Part shown: positions 17,845 to 26,778 of the stretch, piece after piece
Layout of the letters: each line of letters opens with the position of its first letter
Position numbering within the stretch: the first letter of the stretch is position 1
Source of the DNA: Actinoallomurus spadix
GTDB lineage: Bacteria; Actinomycetota; Actinomycetes; Streptosporangiales; Streptosporangiaceae
Assembly: GCF_024055725.1 (NCBI RefSeq)
Contig: NZ_JAMXMX010000034.1
Location: 1 to 64,000 of the forward strand
Reading direction: 5' to 3'
Length of the DNA: 64,000 bases
Made by a program: the position numbers and the translations under genes
The notes under the pieces: model-generated
The model's database searches: none
Seen by the model: the letters and a program-made list of their open reading frames with translations, nothing else
What the model was told of the DNA's origin: nothing

Positions 17845-19872
17845 ATGCGTAGCCACCGGCCGTACGCCGTCGCGGTGCTCACCGGGCTCACGAGCCTGGC
17901 CGCCCTCATCGTCGCGCTGGTCGCCGGCGGCGCCGTCCGCGAGAAGGTGATCAGCGGGCTCGCCGACGCCGGCGCGCTGACCCGCTGGGGCCTGCCGGTT
18001 GCCCGGCTGGCCATGGACCTCGGCGGCGCGCTGACCGTGGGGACCCTGCTGTTCGCGGTGACCATGCTGCCCTCGGCGAAGGGCGTCATGGACCCCCAGG
18101 CCGTACGGTACGTCCGGGCCACCTCCTGGATCGCCGCGGTCTGGGCGGCCGGCGCCGCCGCCACGCTGCTCTTCACCGTCTCCGACATCCTCGGCGAGCC
18201 GGTCGGCAGGGTGGCCGGCGGCAACGAGCTGTCCAGCTACGTCGGCCAGCTGCCCCAGGGCACCGCGTTGATGATCGTCGTCCTGCTGACCGCGATGATC
18301 GCCCTGTTGACCCGGACCGCGGCCACCCTAGGCGCGACGGCGGGCCTGCTCGTCACCGCGCTCGTCGCGCTGCTGCCGCCGCCGCTCACCGGCCACTCGG
18401 CGACCTCGCCGAATCACGAACTAGCGATCAGCGGGCTGGCGATGCACGTCGTCGCGCTCGCGCCCTGGGTGGGCGGCCTCCTCGTCCTCGCCTGGCACGC
18501 CGTGCACGACGGCGACCATCTCGGCGTCGCCGCGCACCGGTTCAGCCGCATGGCGCTGTGGTGCTTCGTCGCGGTCGGCGTCAGCGGCGTCGCGAACGCC
18601 GTCTCCCGGCTGCCCGACCCCGCCCAGCTCTTCACCAGCGACTACGGCAGGCTGGTCCTCGCCAAGGTGGTGCTGTTCGCCCTACTCGGCGTCGCCGGGT
18701 GGCTGCACCGTGAGCGCACGCTGCCCGCGGTGATGGCGCACAACCCCAAGGGGTACACGCGGCCGCCGGTCGGCCGCCCGCCGTGGCCCCTCGTGCGTCT
18801 CCTCGCCGCCGAGGCGTTCGTGATGGCCGCCACGATGGGCGTCGCCGTCGCGCTGGCCCGGACCGCTCCACCGGCGCCGTCCGCCGAGGAGACGCCGATC
18901 CGCAGCCTGCTCGGGTTCGACATGCCGCCGCCGATCACCGTTGGCCGGCTGGCGACGATGTGGCGGCCGGACCTGTTCTTCGGCGTCCTCGTCGTGGTGA
19001 TGGGCGGCCTGTACCTCGCCGGGGTCGCGCGGCTGCGCCGGCGCGGTGACCGGTGGCCGGCGGGCCGCACCGTCTCCTGGCTCGTGGGCCTGGTCACCAT
19101 CGTCGCCGTGACGATGACCGGCGCCGCGACCTACGCGCCGGTGCTGTTCAGCGTGCACATGGTGCAGCACATGACGCTGTCCATGCTCACCCCGATCTTC
19201 CTCGTGCTGGGCGCCCCGGTGACGCTCGCCCTGCGCGCGCTGAGGCCGGCCGCCGTCCGCGGCGACCGCGGACCGCGCGAGTGGCTCGCGGCGATCCTGA
19301 ACAGCCGGGCGGCCAAGTTCATCGGCCACCCGGCCGTCGCCACGGTCATCTTCATGGGCAGCACGTACCTGCTGTACTTCACGCCGCTGTTCGGCTACCT
19401 CATGCGCGCCCACATCGGCCACCTCGCGATGCTCGTGCACTTCATGGCGGCGGGCAGCCTCTTCTTCTGGGTGCTCATCGGGGTCGACCCGACTCCGCGC
19501 CGGCTGCCGTACATCGCCCGGATCCTCCTACTGTTCGTCACGATGCCGTTCCACGCCTTCTTCGGCATCGCGCTGATGGAGCTCGGCAAGCCCATCGCCC
19601 CGGCCTGGTACAACTCGCTGCACCGGCCGTGGGGGCCGTCGATCCTCGTCGACCAGCAGACCGGCGGCGGGATCGCGTGGGCGTTCGGGGAGATCCCGAC
19701 GTTCATCGTTCTGATCGCGATCGTGTTCCAGTGGTTCCTGGCGGACCAGCGCATCGCACGCCGCCAGGAGCGCCGTGCCGACCGGGCGGCGGCGCGCAAA
19801 GAGGACGACGAACTGGCCGATTACAACGCCTACCTCGCGTCTCTGGACAAGCGGGCGCACAGCCAGGAGTGA
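17845..19872 (+). CDS. CopD-CtaG fusion: copper import / cytochrome oxidase assembly membrane protein
   Basis: A 675-residue polytopic membrane protein. The first 340 residues resemble CopD (YcnJ-type) copper permease, with GGALTVGTLLFAVTMLPSAK, the histidine segment AMHVVALAPWVGGLLVLAWH and the VVLFALLGVAGWLHRERTLP helix. The second part is a caa3-type oxidase assembly (CtaG) domain with FSVHMVQHMTLSMLTPIFLV, HIGHLAMLVHFMAAGSLFFW and FHAFFGIALMELGKPI, whose histidines and methionines are possible copper ligands. Such fusions are standard in actinomycetes and deliver copper to cytochrome c oxidase. The ATG follows GGGCGGGCGG. It is not next to oxidase genes here. Confidence 0.92.
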   Translation: MRSHRPYAVAVLTGLTSLAALIVALVAGGAVREKVISGLADAGALTRWGLPVARLAMDLGGALTVGTLLFAVTMLPSAKGVMDPQAVRYVRATSWIAAVWAAGAAATLLFTVSDILGEPVGRVAGGNELSSYVGQLPQGTALMIVVLLTAMIALLTRTAATLGATAGLLVTALVALLPPPLTGHSATSPNHELAISGLAMHVVALAPWVGGLLVLAWHAVHDGDHLGVAAHRFSRMALWCFVAVGVSGVANAVSRLPDPAQLFTSDYGRLVLAKVVLFALLGVAGWLHRERTLPAVMAHNPKGYTRPPVGRPPWPLVRLLAAEAFVMAATMGVAVALARTAPPAPSAEETPIRSLLGFDMPPPITVGRLATMWRPDLFFGVLVVVMGGLYLAGVARLRRRGDRWPAGRTVSWLVGLVTIVAVTMTGAATYAPVLFSVHMVQHMTLSMLTPIFLVLGAPVTLALRALRPAAVRGDRGPREWLAAILNSRAAKFIGHPAVATVIFMGSTYLLYFTPLFGYLMRAHIGHLAMLVHFMAAGSLFFWVLIGVDPTPRRLPYIARILLLFVTMPFHAFFGIALMELGKPIAPAWYNSLHRPWGPSILVDQQTGGGIAWAFGEIPTFIVLIAIVFQWFLADQRIARRQERRADRAAARKEDDELADYNAYLASLDKRAHSQE

Positions 19873-19931
19873 GGGCCCCCGCCGGGCGGCCGGCACGGTT
19901 AGCCGGCCCGGTGGCGGGAACGTCCGTCCGT

Positions 19932-20516
19932 GTGTCCCGCACGACGATCACCAGGTTGCTGCTGCTGGCTGCCGTGCTGCCGATGGCCGCCGGCTGCGCC
20001 GAGACACGCGCCCGGCCGGCCTCCGGCGTCACCCTCGGAACGTCCGTCGCGTCCGCGAGCCTGCGGACGTCGCCGGCACGGTCGGCGCCGGCCTCGCCCC
20101 GTCCGCCCGACCCCTTCGAGACCGGCGACCGGAGCTTCTCGCTGCCCATGCGGGTGATCCGCAGCGGTGACGGCACCCTCGTCTTCGTCCCGGTGCGGGT
20201 CAACGGCATGGGCCCGTACGACTTCGTCCTGGACACGGGGTCGTCGAACTCCTCCGTCGACCGCAGTCTCGTCCGGCGGCTGCGGCTGCCGCGTACGGGC
20301 CAGGAGCACCGCGTCCAGGGCGTGACGGGCAGCGGGGTCGTCCCGATCGTCAAGGTGCGGCGCTGGACGATCGGCGGCGTTCCCCTGCGGGCGACGTCGC
20401 TGGCGGTGGTCGACCTCGGCATGGGCGTGGCCGGCCTGCTCGGCTCGGACGAACTCCGCCACTTCAGCAGCGTCACCCTGGACTTCCAGCACGACCGCGT
20501 CAACTTCCGCCGTTAG
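19932..20516 (+). CDS. Retropepsin-like aspartic protease, putative lipoprotein
   Basis: A 194-residue exported protein. A signal peptide (TRLLLLAAVLPMAAGC) with a lipobox-like end suggests lipid anchoring. After a Ser/Pro-rich linker comes a single-domain aspartic protease fold: PVRVNGMGPYDFVLDTGSSN with the catalytic Asp-Thr-Gly, then VQGVTGSG and the GLLGSDELRHFSSVTLDFQH end, matching gag-polyprotein aspartyl protease-like families that act as dimers. The start codon is uncertain between GTG 19932 and GTG 19911. Its substrate is unknown. It follows the CopD-CtaG gene by 59 bases on the same strand. Confidence 0.8.
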   Translation: MSRTTITRLLLLAAVLPMAAGCAETRARPASGVTLGTSVASASLRTSPARSAPASPRPPDPFETGDRSFSLPMRVIRSGDGTLVFVPVRVNGMGPYDFVLDTGSSNSSVDRSLVRRLRLPRTGQEHRVQGVTGSGVVPIVKVRRWTIGGVPLRATSLAVVDLGMGVAGLLGSDELRHFSSVTLDFQHDRVNFRR

Positions 20517-20540
20517 GGCCTGTCTCGAAGCGGGCCCTGG

Positions 20541-21590
20541 TCAACCGGGCAGCTGGCCGAGCGTGATCTGGACCGTGGTCTTGGCGCCGTCGGGATGCTG
20601 GACCACCATCGGGACGGTCTGCCCGGGCTTGAGGCCGGCGAGGACGTCGGACAGGTCGGAGGTGCTCGGCGTCTTGGTGCCGTTGACCGACACGATGATG
20701 TCGTTGGGGCGGATCCCGACCTTGTCGGAGGGGCCGCCCCTCGTCACCGCCACCACGCCCACGCCGACGACGTTGCCGGAGAGGTCGGCGACGTCCCGGA
20801 CCGTCACGCCCAGCGCCGCCCTGCCGGAGTTGGTCACCCGGCCCGACTTGATCAGCTGATCGGCGATCAGCTTGACCGTGTTGCTCGGGATCGCGAACCC
20901 GATCCCGGCGGCCGCGCCGCCGATCTGCGGGTCGGCGGCGGCCAGCGCCGGGATGCCGATGACCTCGTTCTGCAGCGTCACGAGCGCGCCGCCGCTGTTG
21001 CCCGGGTTGATCGGCGCGCTGGTCTGCACGGCCCCCGCGATGGTCGCGCCGGGGAACTCGCCCTCCCGCGGAGAGGAGACCGTGCGGCCCACCGCGGAGA
21101 TGATGCCGCTCGTCACGCTGCCCGACAGGCCGAGCGGGTTGCCCATCGCGAGCACGATCTCGCCCACCGCGACGCGGCTGGAGTCGCCGAACCGCGCGGG
21201 CCGCAGCGACGCGCCGTTCACCCGGACGACGGCCAGGTCGTCCGGGGCGTACTGGCCGACGAGCGTGGCCGGGAGCGCCTTCTTCCCGGTCGCCGTGGTC
21301 ACCGTGAACCGGTTGGCCCCGGCCACGACGTGCGCGTTGGTGACGATGTCGCCCTGGTTGTCGTAGACGACCCCGGAACCGAGCCCGCTGTCGGTGTCGA
21401 TCTGCACGACGGAGGGCAGCACCGTCTTGACGACCCGCTCGTAGTCCTGCTCCAGCCGCAGGCCGCTGACCTGGCCCGGCGGCGCGGCCCCCGTCGAGGT
21501 CGAGGCCGTGTTGCTCCTGTGCGCGCCGCCGCCTCCGCACCCGGCGACCAGGACGAGCGCGGTGATCATGGTGACGCCCCATCGCGTCAT
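20541..21590 (-). CDS. HtrA/DegP-like trypsin-PDZ protease, putative lipoprotein
   Basis: A 349-residue extracytoplasmic serine protease. The signal ends LVLVAGC at Cys18, a good lipobox. The chymotrypsin-fold triad is His87 (IVTNAHVVAG), Asp118 (YAPDDLAVVRV) and Ser199 (INPGNSGGALV). A PDZ domain follows (ALGVTVRDVADLSGN, then GIRPNDIIVSVNG), used by relatives to bind substrate C-termini and set oligomer state. Expected role is quality control or envelope-stress proteolysis outside the membrane. It converges with the aspartic protease gene, only 24 bases between stops. Confidence 0.92.
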   Translation of the reverse strand: MTRWGVTMITALVLVAGCGGGGAHRSNTASTSTGAAPPGQVSGLRLEQDYERVVKTVLPSVVQIDTDSGLGSGVVYDNQGDIVTNAHVVAGANRFTVTTATGKKALPATLVGQYAPDDLAVVRVNGASLRPARFGDSSRVAVGEIVLAMGNPLGLSGSVTSGIISAVGRTVSSPREGEFPGATIAGAVQTSAPINPGNSGGALVTLQNEVIGIPALAAADPQIGGAAAGIGFAIPSNTVKLIADQLIKSGRVTNSGRAALGVTVRDVADLSGNVVGVGVVAVTRGGPSDKVGIRPNDIIVSVNGTKTPSTSDLSDVLAGLKPGQTVPMVVQHPDGAKTTVQITLGQLPG

Positions 21591-21700
21591 GTGTCCCACA
21601 CCACTGCTCTTCCCAGCCGGTCGGGCGGGTAAAGCGGCGCGGCGCACGCAACGATGCGCCGGGCGATCCGCCGCCGCCGGCGCGGGCGGCTCCGGGGGGG

Positions 21701-22441
21701 TCAGCCGCCGTTGTGCTCGAGCCAGTGCGCCGCGAAGGACCCGGCCGAGGAACGGACGCCGAGGATGACGATGCCGAGCGTGAGCAGCGGCGTGACCACC
21801 CACTTCTCCACCTTGCCGTTGGTGCTGCCCACCAGCGGAATCGCGAGGCGCCAGGGGATCGGCCAGAAGACGGGGCAGCCCTGCGGCGTGATGCCGTCCG
21901 TGACGACGTGCGCGAGGCAGCCGAGACCCACGGCGAATCCGGCCCATCCCAGGGTGAAGCCGTGGGTGCCGAGGCCGGGTCCGGCGAACTGCATGCGCGC
22001 CATCAGGAAGGTCAGGCCGCCGGCGATCGCGGCGTTGAGCAGCGCGTCGAAGTGCTCCCGCTCGGGCACGCGGATCCCGATCCCCCGCAGCCCGAGGCCG
22101 ATGATCAGGAACAGCATCACCCACCACGCCTGGACGAGGTGCTCCGACAGAAGGTCGGCGCCGACGGCCATGGCGACGCAGAACAGCAGGGAGTGGGTCG
22201 CGTGCCGGTGCCCGCCGGACACGGCCGCGATGCCCTTGCACAGGGCGCGGGTGACCGGCCCGAAGGTGTTGGCGATCGTGCCGTCGTGGTGGTCGAGGTC
22301 GGGCAGCATCGCCGCCCCGGCGCAGACGACCGCACCGGCCGCGATCTGGCCGGGGGTCATCCGCATTCCGTAGTCGGCCAGGAACGGCACGGTCCCGAGC
22401 CAGGCCGCGGCCCCCGCCAGCGCATGCGTATGGCCCATCAT
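21701..22441 (-). CDS. YdjM-type metal-dependent hydrolase, membrane protein
   Basis: A 246-residue membrane protein of the DUF457/YdjM (LexA-regulated, membrane-bound metal-dependent hydrolase) family. Conserved metal-ligand candidates are HTHALAGAAAW near the start, MLPDLDHHDGTIAN, SGGHRHATHSLLF and HVVTDGITPQGCPVFWPIPW. About six hydrophobic helices carry these motifs on one side of the membrane. The substrate is unknown. It is separated from the HtrA-like gene by 110 bases and runs in the same direction. Confidence 0.88.
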   Translation of the reverse strand: MMGHTHALAGAAAWLGTVPFLADYGMRMTPGQIAAGAVVCAGAAMLPDLDHHDGTIANTFGPVTRALCKGIAAVSGGHRHATHSLLFCVAMAVGADLLSEHLVQAWWVMLFLIIGLGLRGIGIRVPEREHFDALLNAAIAGGLTFLMARMQFAGPGLGTHGFTLGWAGFAVGLGCLAHVVTDGITPQGCPVFWPIPWRLAIPLVGSTNGKVEKWVVTPLLTLGIVILGVRSSAGSFAAHWLEHNGG

Positions 22442-22564
22442 GTGAAGATCACCCGCTTTGTTGCCACGCGCGGACTGTAGCCCGCTTCGGGATCTACGGA
22501 CGCGCGACGCGCCGGTGTGGTTCCCGCGATCGACGCGAATCCGGCCGTCCTCTGGGAGACCCGT

Positions 22565-22600
22565 GACCCCGTACCCGCGGGGGGAGACGGGTACGGGGTC
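22565..22600 (-). terminator. Perfect 13-bp hairpin after the P450 gene
   Basis: GACCCCGTACCCG and its exact reverse complement are separated by ten bases. It lies just after the P450 stop codon (minus strand) and before the YdjM-type gene's promoter region. Confidence 0.75.
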
Positions 22601-22619
22601 GGATCGCCGGAGGCGGGCG

Positions 22620-23873
22620 TCAGGCGGGTTCCGGCGTCACGCGCTCGGCGGGCCGCTTCGCGACCGGGCCGAGGTTCACCGGCAGGGACATCGGCCCGTA
22701 GGTGATGTGGGACGGCGTGTAGGGGATGGCGCCGGGGTCCACCGCCAGGCTCAGCTCCGGGAACCGGCCGAACAGCGCCGCCAGGGCGATGCGGGCCTCC
22801 AGCCGGGCCAGTGGCGCGCCGATGCAGAAGTGGGGGCCGTGGCCGAAGGCCAGGTGCCCGGTCTGCTCGCGGGTGATGTCGAACCGGTCGGCGTCGTCGC
22901 CGTACCGCGCGGTGTCGGTGCCGATGTGCGCGTAGCTGAGCCAGAGCGCCTCACCGGCGGGGATGTCGACCCCCTCCACGGTCGCGTCCGTCACGGTGTA
23001 CCGGAAGGGCGATCCGATCACGGAACTGCGGTACCGCAGGGTCTCCTCCACCACCTCCGGCCACAGGTTCCGCGCGATGGCCAGTGCCCGCTGCTCCGGG
23101 TGGGCGCACAGCGCCACGATCGCGTTGCCGAGCAGGTGCACGGTCGTCTCGTGGCCCGCGATGAGCATGACCCACAGGGCGCTGACCAGCTCGCCGTCGG
23201 ACAGGCGGTCCTCTTCGTCATGGGCCCGTACGAGGCCGGTGGTCAGGTCGTCGCCCGGTTCCCGGCGCTTGAGCTCCACCAGCGAGGCGAGGTAGGCGAG
23301 CAGCTCCTGGTGGGCCGTGGCGGCCTCCTCGCCCGTGCTCGTGTGCGAGAGGAGCGTGACGGTCCAGCCGCGCAGCCGGGCACGGTCGGGAGCGGGCACC
23401 CCGTACAGGTCGCAGATGACCGACATCGGCAGCGGCTCGTTGAACGCCGTCACGAGGTCGACGCCGTCCCCCGCCTCCGCGATCCGCTCGATGAGCGCGG
23501 CCGTGGTCTCGGTGATCCGGGGGGCCAGCGCCTCGACCCGCGCGGCGGTGAAGGCCCGGGCGATCAGTCCCCGGAGCCGCCGGTGGTCGGCGCCGTCCTT
23601 CACTTGCAGGTGGTCCCCGGAGACCAGCGGCAGCAGCGGCCAGTCCGGGGGCACGGTGCCGTCGCGGAGGGCGTGCCAGTGGCGGGGATCCCGGGAGAAC
23701 ACCCCGTTGTCGCGCGCGAGGAGGTCCGCGACCCCGGCGTAACTGTTGATCGACCAGGCCCCGACGCCGCCGGGAAGCTCGATGGGCACGACCGGGCCGG
23801 TCTTCCGGAGCCGGTCGTAGGTGTCGAGGATCGGTTCTCCCGGCGTGGGGAAGAGAAAGCGGGAACCGCTCAC
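22620..23873 (-). CDS. Cytochrome P450
   Basis: A 417-residue soluble bacterial P450 monooxygenase. The I-helix oxygen-binding motif is AGHETT, the K-helix is EETLRYRSS (ExxR) and the haem loop FGHGPHFCIGAPLARLE holds the ligand Cys350. Length is typical. No ferredoxin or ferredoxin reductase gene flanks it, so redox partners must be elsewhere. No biosynthetic cluster is adjacent; a catabolic or detoxifying role is as likely as tailoring of a natural product. Its hairpin terminator is at 22565-22600. Confidence 0.95.
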   Translation of the reverse strand: MSGSRFLFPTPGEPILDTYDRLRKTGPVVPIELPGGVGAWSINSYAGVADLLARDNGVFSRDPRHWHALRDGTVPPDWPLLPLVSGDHLQVKDGADHRRLRGLIARAFTAARVEALAPRITETTAALIERIAEAGDGVDLVTAFNEPLPMSVICDLYGVPAPDRARLRGWTVTLLSHTSTGEEAATAHQELLAYLASLVELKRREPGDDLTTGLVRAHDEEDRLSDGELVSALWVMLIAGHETTVHLLGNAIVALCAHPEQRALAIARNLWPEVVEETLRYRSSVIGSPFRYTVTDATVEGVDIPAGEALWLSYAHIGTDTARYGDDADRFDITREQTGHLAFGHGPHFCIGAPLARLEARIALAALFGRFPELSLAVDPGAIPYTPSHITYGPMSLPVNLGPVAKRPAERVTPEPA

Positions 23874-24020
23874 GAAATGCCTCCAGACGCATACATATGA
23901 CTCGCGTAGCGTAGATAGCCGCAGATCCGGAGGTAAGGCGCTTTCCGATCTTGGTCAGGGATCGCTGTCAAGGCGGCTGTATCGCGTCCCCGGGCCGGGT
24001 CCAGGAGACGGTTCGGGAGG

Positions 24021-24998
24021 TCACGGCTCCGGAACCGGGATGAGACGCCAGTCGGCCCGCCCCTGACGGTAGGGAGCGTCGAGGCGCTTGGCGACGACGC
24101 CCGGCAACCCCTGCGCGCGCGCCGCGGCCCGTACCGCCTCGCCGTTGTCGAAACAGGGCGCGGTCTGCCATCGCGGCCCGGCGAGCTCCAGCCCGTCGAG
24201 CAGTTCGCGCCGCCGCCGGTACGGTTCGTCGAGGAGCGGGCGGCCGTCCAGGTACAGCAGGTCGAAGACCATGTACGTCTCGCCGCCGTCGACGCCGGCC
24301 AGCTCGCCGTCGAGGACGACCCGGTGGGCGGAGAGCGCCTCCCCGAGACCGGAGGGGGCCTTGGTGGACCTCCCGTCGCCGTCCTGGGCGCGCGTCGTGC
24401 CGCGGTCGGAGTAGACGACCAGCCGGCGCCCGCCCCAGGCGAACTCGAAGCCGTACGCGCCCGCGCGGCGGGGAAGGCGCTCCCGCCGTTCCGGCCGTAC
24501 CGGGTCCACGCGCTCGGGCATCGGCACCGCCTCCGGGTCGACCGGCGGATCCATCCGGTGGATCATCCAGTTCTTCCCGTGGGTCGGGAACAGGACGTAC
24601 CGGCCGGAGACCCGGCTCCCGTGCAGGACCACCTTGACCTCGCGGTCGGTCCACTTCGCGGTCTCGTACGTCCCGCGGTCCCAGATGGTGACACGGCCGC
24701 CGCCGTACTCGCCCTTCGGGATCTCACCGGCGAACGACGCGTACTCCAGCGGATGGTCCTCGGTGTGCACCGCGAGGTGGTTGGTCCGCGGGTCGTCCGG
24801 CAGGCCCTTCGGCAACGCCCAGGAGACGAGCACCCCCTCGCGTTCGAGCCGGAAGTCCCAGTGCAGCCGCCGCGCGTGGTGCTCCTGGACGACGAACGTG
24901 TCGCCGTCGCCCCGTGGGAGCGGCCCCTCGCCCGGAACCGGCTCCGGCGTACGGCTCGCGTCGCGTTTCCGGCGGTACGTCCCGAGTCTGTCGGCCAC
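24021..24998 (-). CDS. LigD-like 3'-phosphoesterase fused to an inactive ATP-ligase-like domain
   Basis: A 325-residue protein. Residues 30-150 are the LigD 3'-phosphoesterase (PE) domain, with VVQEHHARRLHWDFRLE carrying the expected His40, His46 and Asp48, and the EDHPLEYASFAGEIPKGEYG block. Residues 178-320 follow the adenylation domain of ATP-dependent DNA ligases: VVLDGELAGVD (motif III), YMVFDLLYLDG and GVVAKRLDAPYRQG (motif IV). But motif I, normally ExKxDGxR, reads E185-F-A187-W-G189-G190-R, so the lysine that is adenylated is absent, motif V is replaced by DWRLIPV, and no OB fold follows. The PE half may trim 3' ends for NHEJ; the second half may bind nucleotide or DNA only. No Ku gene is in the window. 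Confidence 0.9.
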   Translation of the reverse strand: MADRLGTYRRKRDASRTPEPVPGEGPLPRGDGDTFVVQEHHARRLHWDFRLEREGVLVSWALPKGLPDDPRTNHLAVHTEDHPLEYASFAGEIPKGEYGGGRVTIWDRGTYETAKWTDREVKVVLHGSRVSGRYVLFPTHGKNWMIHRMDPPVDPEAVPMPERVDPVRPERRERLPRRAGAYGFEFAWGGRRLVVYSDRGTTRAQDGDGRSTKAPSGLGEALSAHRVVLDGELAGVDGGETYMVFDLLYLDGRPLLDEPYRRRRELLDGLELAGPRWQTAPCFDNGEAVRAAARAQGLPGVVAKRLDAPYRQGRADWRLIPVPEP

Positions 24999-25032
24999 GG
25001 CGCGGTACGTACCCGCGAAGAACGGGTCTATC

Positions 25033-25881
25033 TCACGGCAGGGTGAGGATCTCGGTGCCGCTGTCGGTGACGAGGATCGTGTGCTCGAACTGCGCGGTGC
25101 GCTTACGGTCCTTGGTGACGACCGTCCAGCGGTCCGGCCAGATCTCGTAGTCGATCGTGCCCAGCGTCAGCATCGGCTCGATCGTGAACGTCATGCCCGG
25201 CTCGATCACCGTCGTCGCGTGCGGGTCGTCGTAGTGCGGCACGATCAGCCCGGAGTGGAACGTCGTGCCGATGCCGTGCCCGGTGAAGTCGCGCACCACC
25301 CCGTAGCCGAACCGCTTGGCGTAGGACTCGATGACCCGGCCGATGACGTTCAGCTGCCGGCCCGGGCGCACCGCCTTGATCGCGCGCATCATCGCCTCGT
25401 GCGTGCGCTCCACGAGCAGGCGGGACTCCTCGTCCACCTCGCCGACCAGGAAGGTCGCGTCGGTGTCGCCGTGCACGCCGTCCTTGAACGCGGTGATGTC
25501 GATGTTGATGATGTCGCCCTCGCGGACGACCGTGTCATCGGGGATGCCGTGGCAGATCACCTCGTTCAGCGAGGTGCACAGCGACTTGGGGAACCCGCGG
25601 TACCCCAGCGTCGAGGGGTACGCGCCGTGGTCGAGCATGAACTCGTGCCCGATCCGGTCCAGCTCGTCGGTCGTGACGCCCGGCCGGATGTGCTTGCCGA
25701 CCTCCTCGAGCGCCCGCGCGGCGATCCGCCCGGCCACCCGCATCCTCTCGATGATCTCGGGTGTCTTGACGTCCGGCTCCCCGGTCCGCGGCGTCTTCTT
25801 GCCGACGTACTCCGGCCGGGGGATCTCCGCCGGCACCTTGCGCATCGGGGAGACGTGGCCGGGTTGGAGTTGCGTCGTCAT
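25033..25881 (-). CDS. map: Type I methionine aminopeptidase
   Basis: A 282-residue cytosolic metalloprotease that removes initiator methionine. The five metal ligands are visible: the two Asp residues in [20 protein letters not shown], His in [12 protein letters not shown], Glu in [10 protein letters not shown] and Glu in [11 protein letters not shown], plus the substrate His in [12 protein letters not shown] roughly 40-residue N-terminal extension contains a proline-rich stretch, [15 protein letters not shown], as in actinobacterial MetAP1c. It is followed divergently by a tiny conserved protein. Actinomycetes often have two map genes, so this one may not be essential. Confidence 0.96.
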   Translation of the reverse strand: MTTQLQPGHVSPMRKVPAEIPRPEYVGKKTPRTGEPDVKTPEIIERMRVAGRIAARALEEVGKHIRPGVTTDELDRIGHEFMLDHGAYPSTLGYRGFPKSLCTSLNEVICHGIPDDTVVREGDIINIDITAFKDGVHGDTDATFLVGEVDEESRLLVERTHEAMMRAIKAVRPGRQLNVIGRVIESYAKRFGYGVVRDFTGHGIGTTFHSGLIVPHYDDPHATTVIEPGMTFTIEPMLTLGTIDYEIWPDRWTVVTKDRKRTAQFEHTILVTDSGTEILTLP

Positions 25882-25939
25882 GCTGTTGGAGTGTAGTCAG
25901 CCAGCCGGGGCACAGATGCCACCATGATCGGAGGTCGCG

Positions 25940-26116
25940 ATGAGTGACGAGGGAAAGTGGTTCTTCTGCCTCAAGCACCAGCGGGTCGAGCACGGACCCG
26001 GCTGCCCGGACCGGGACCGGATGGGGCCCTACGCCAGTGAGGACGAGGCGGCCCACGCCCTGCAGCGGGCCGCCGAGCGCAACGAGCAGTGGCGCCGCCA
26101 GGACGACGACTTCTGA
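25940..26116 (+). CDS. Small actinobacterial protein (58 aa)
   Basis: A 58-residue acidic protein: MSDEGKWFFCLKHQRVEHGP, then a GCPDRDRMGPYASEDEAAHA segment and a charged end. CLKH...GC contains Cys and His that could bind a metal, and GPYASEDEAAHALQ resembles part of a SPOR-like repeat. GGAGGT lies seven bases before the ATG, a strong ribosome site. Similar small proteins are common in actinomycetes; their function is not known to me. It is divergent from map, and its stop lies seven bases from the stop of the convergent SIS-like gene. Confidence 0.8.
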   Translation: MSDEGKWFFCLKHQRVEHGPGCPDRDRMGPYASEDEAAHALQRAAERNEQWRRQDDDF

Positions 26117-26122
26117 GGGCCC

Positions 26123-26710
26123 TCAGACGTCGGGGCCGCTGATGGTCTCCAGGAGCCGCGCCAGGCGGACGCGCAGGCCCCGCCTGGGCTGCGGCTCCCC
26201 GGCGGCGGCGCTGACGAGGTGCTGGGCGGCGTCGAACGACACGAGCCGGTCGTCGGCCGGCACCGTCAGCGCCTCATGCGCGAGGCCCTCCAGCTCACGG
26301 TCGCCCGTGTCGAGCGCGAAGATCGTCGCGCCGACGCGCCGCGCGTCGTCCACCCGCTCCAGCAGCGGAGCGGCCGACTCCTCCTCGGACACGACGATGA
26401 GCGTCTCGCCGCGCCGGGCCGCCTCCAGGCGCTCCAGCCCCACCCGCAGGTGCGGCGGAGCGCCCGGCGGCGGCTCCCAGCGCACCAGCGTCGGCGCCAG
26501 CTCGGGCAGGCCGCCGAGCCGGCTCTCGTCGTCCAGGTGCGCGGCCAGGTGCCACGGCTCGTCGTCGGGCGGGCCGAAGACCAGCAGGCCGCCCGGCGTC
26601 CGGGCGGACGAACGCAGCGCCCGGGCGAACTCCCGTGTCCGCTCCGGCCATCCGGTCGTCGCGAGCAGCCCCCGCAGAGCCGCCACCTGACTCGCGTCCA
26701 TGCCGTACAT
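26123..26710 (-). CDS. Hypothetical protein with degenerate SIS-like core
   Basis: A 195-residue soluble protein. The middle reads GETLIVVSEEESAAPLLERV, then RRVGATIFALDTGDRELEGL and AHEALTVP, which follows the pattern of sugar isomerase (SIS) domains: a strand ending in a Ser-rich turn, a helix, a strand with GA-x-I-x-A-L, then AH..L.VP. The usual SG-S/N-T sugar-phosphate loop is replaced by SEEES, so sugar-phosphate isomerase activity is doubtful. It sits between the small Cys/His protein and polyphosphate glucokinase, divergent from the latter, so a regulatory link to sugar phosphate is conceivable but unproven. Confidence 0.7.
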   Translation of the reverse strand: MYGMDASQVAALRGLLATTGWPERTREFARALRSSARTPGGLLVFGPPDDEPWHLAAHLDDESRLGGLPELAPTLVRWEPPPGAPPHLRVGLERLEAARRGETLIVVSEEESAAPLLERVDDARRVGATIFALDTGDRELEGLAHEALTVPADDRLVSFDAAQHLVSAAAGEPQPRRGLRVRLARLLETISGPDV

Positions 26711-26778
26711 CGTGCCGTACGGACCGTGAGATCACGCGCACTTTGTTAGGTGTCGGCGTTCTCAGGTAGGTATTGCGC

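Noticed and set aside
20515-20538. Inverted repeat AGGGCC...GGCCCT between the two protease genes
   Set aside because: Only six pairs around a twelve-base loop, too weak to call a terminator with confidence.
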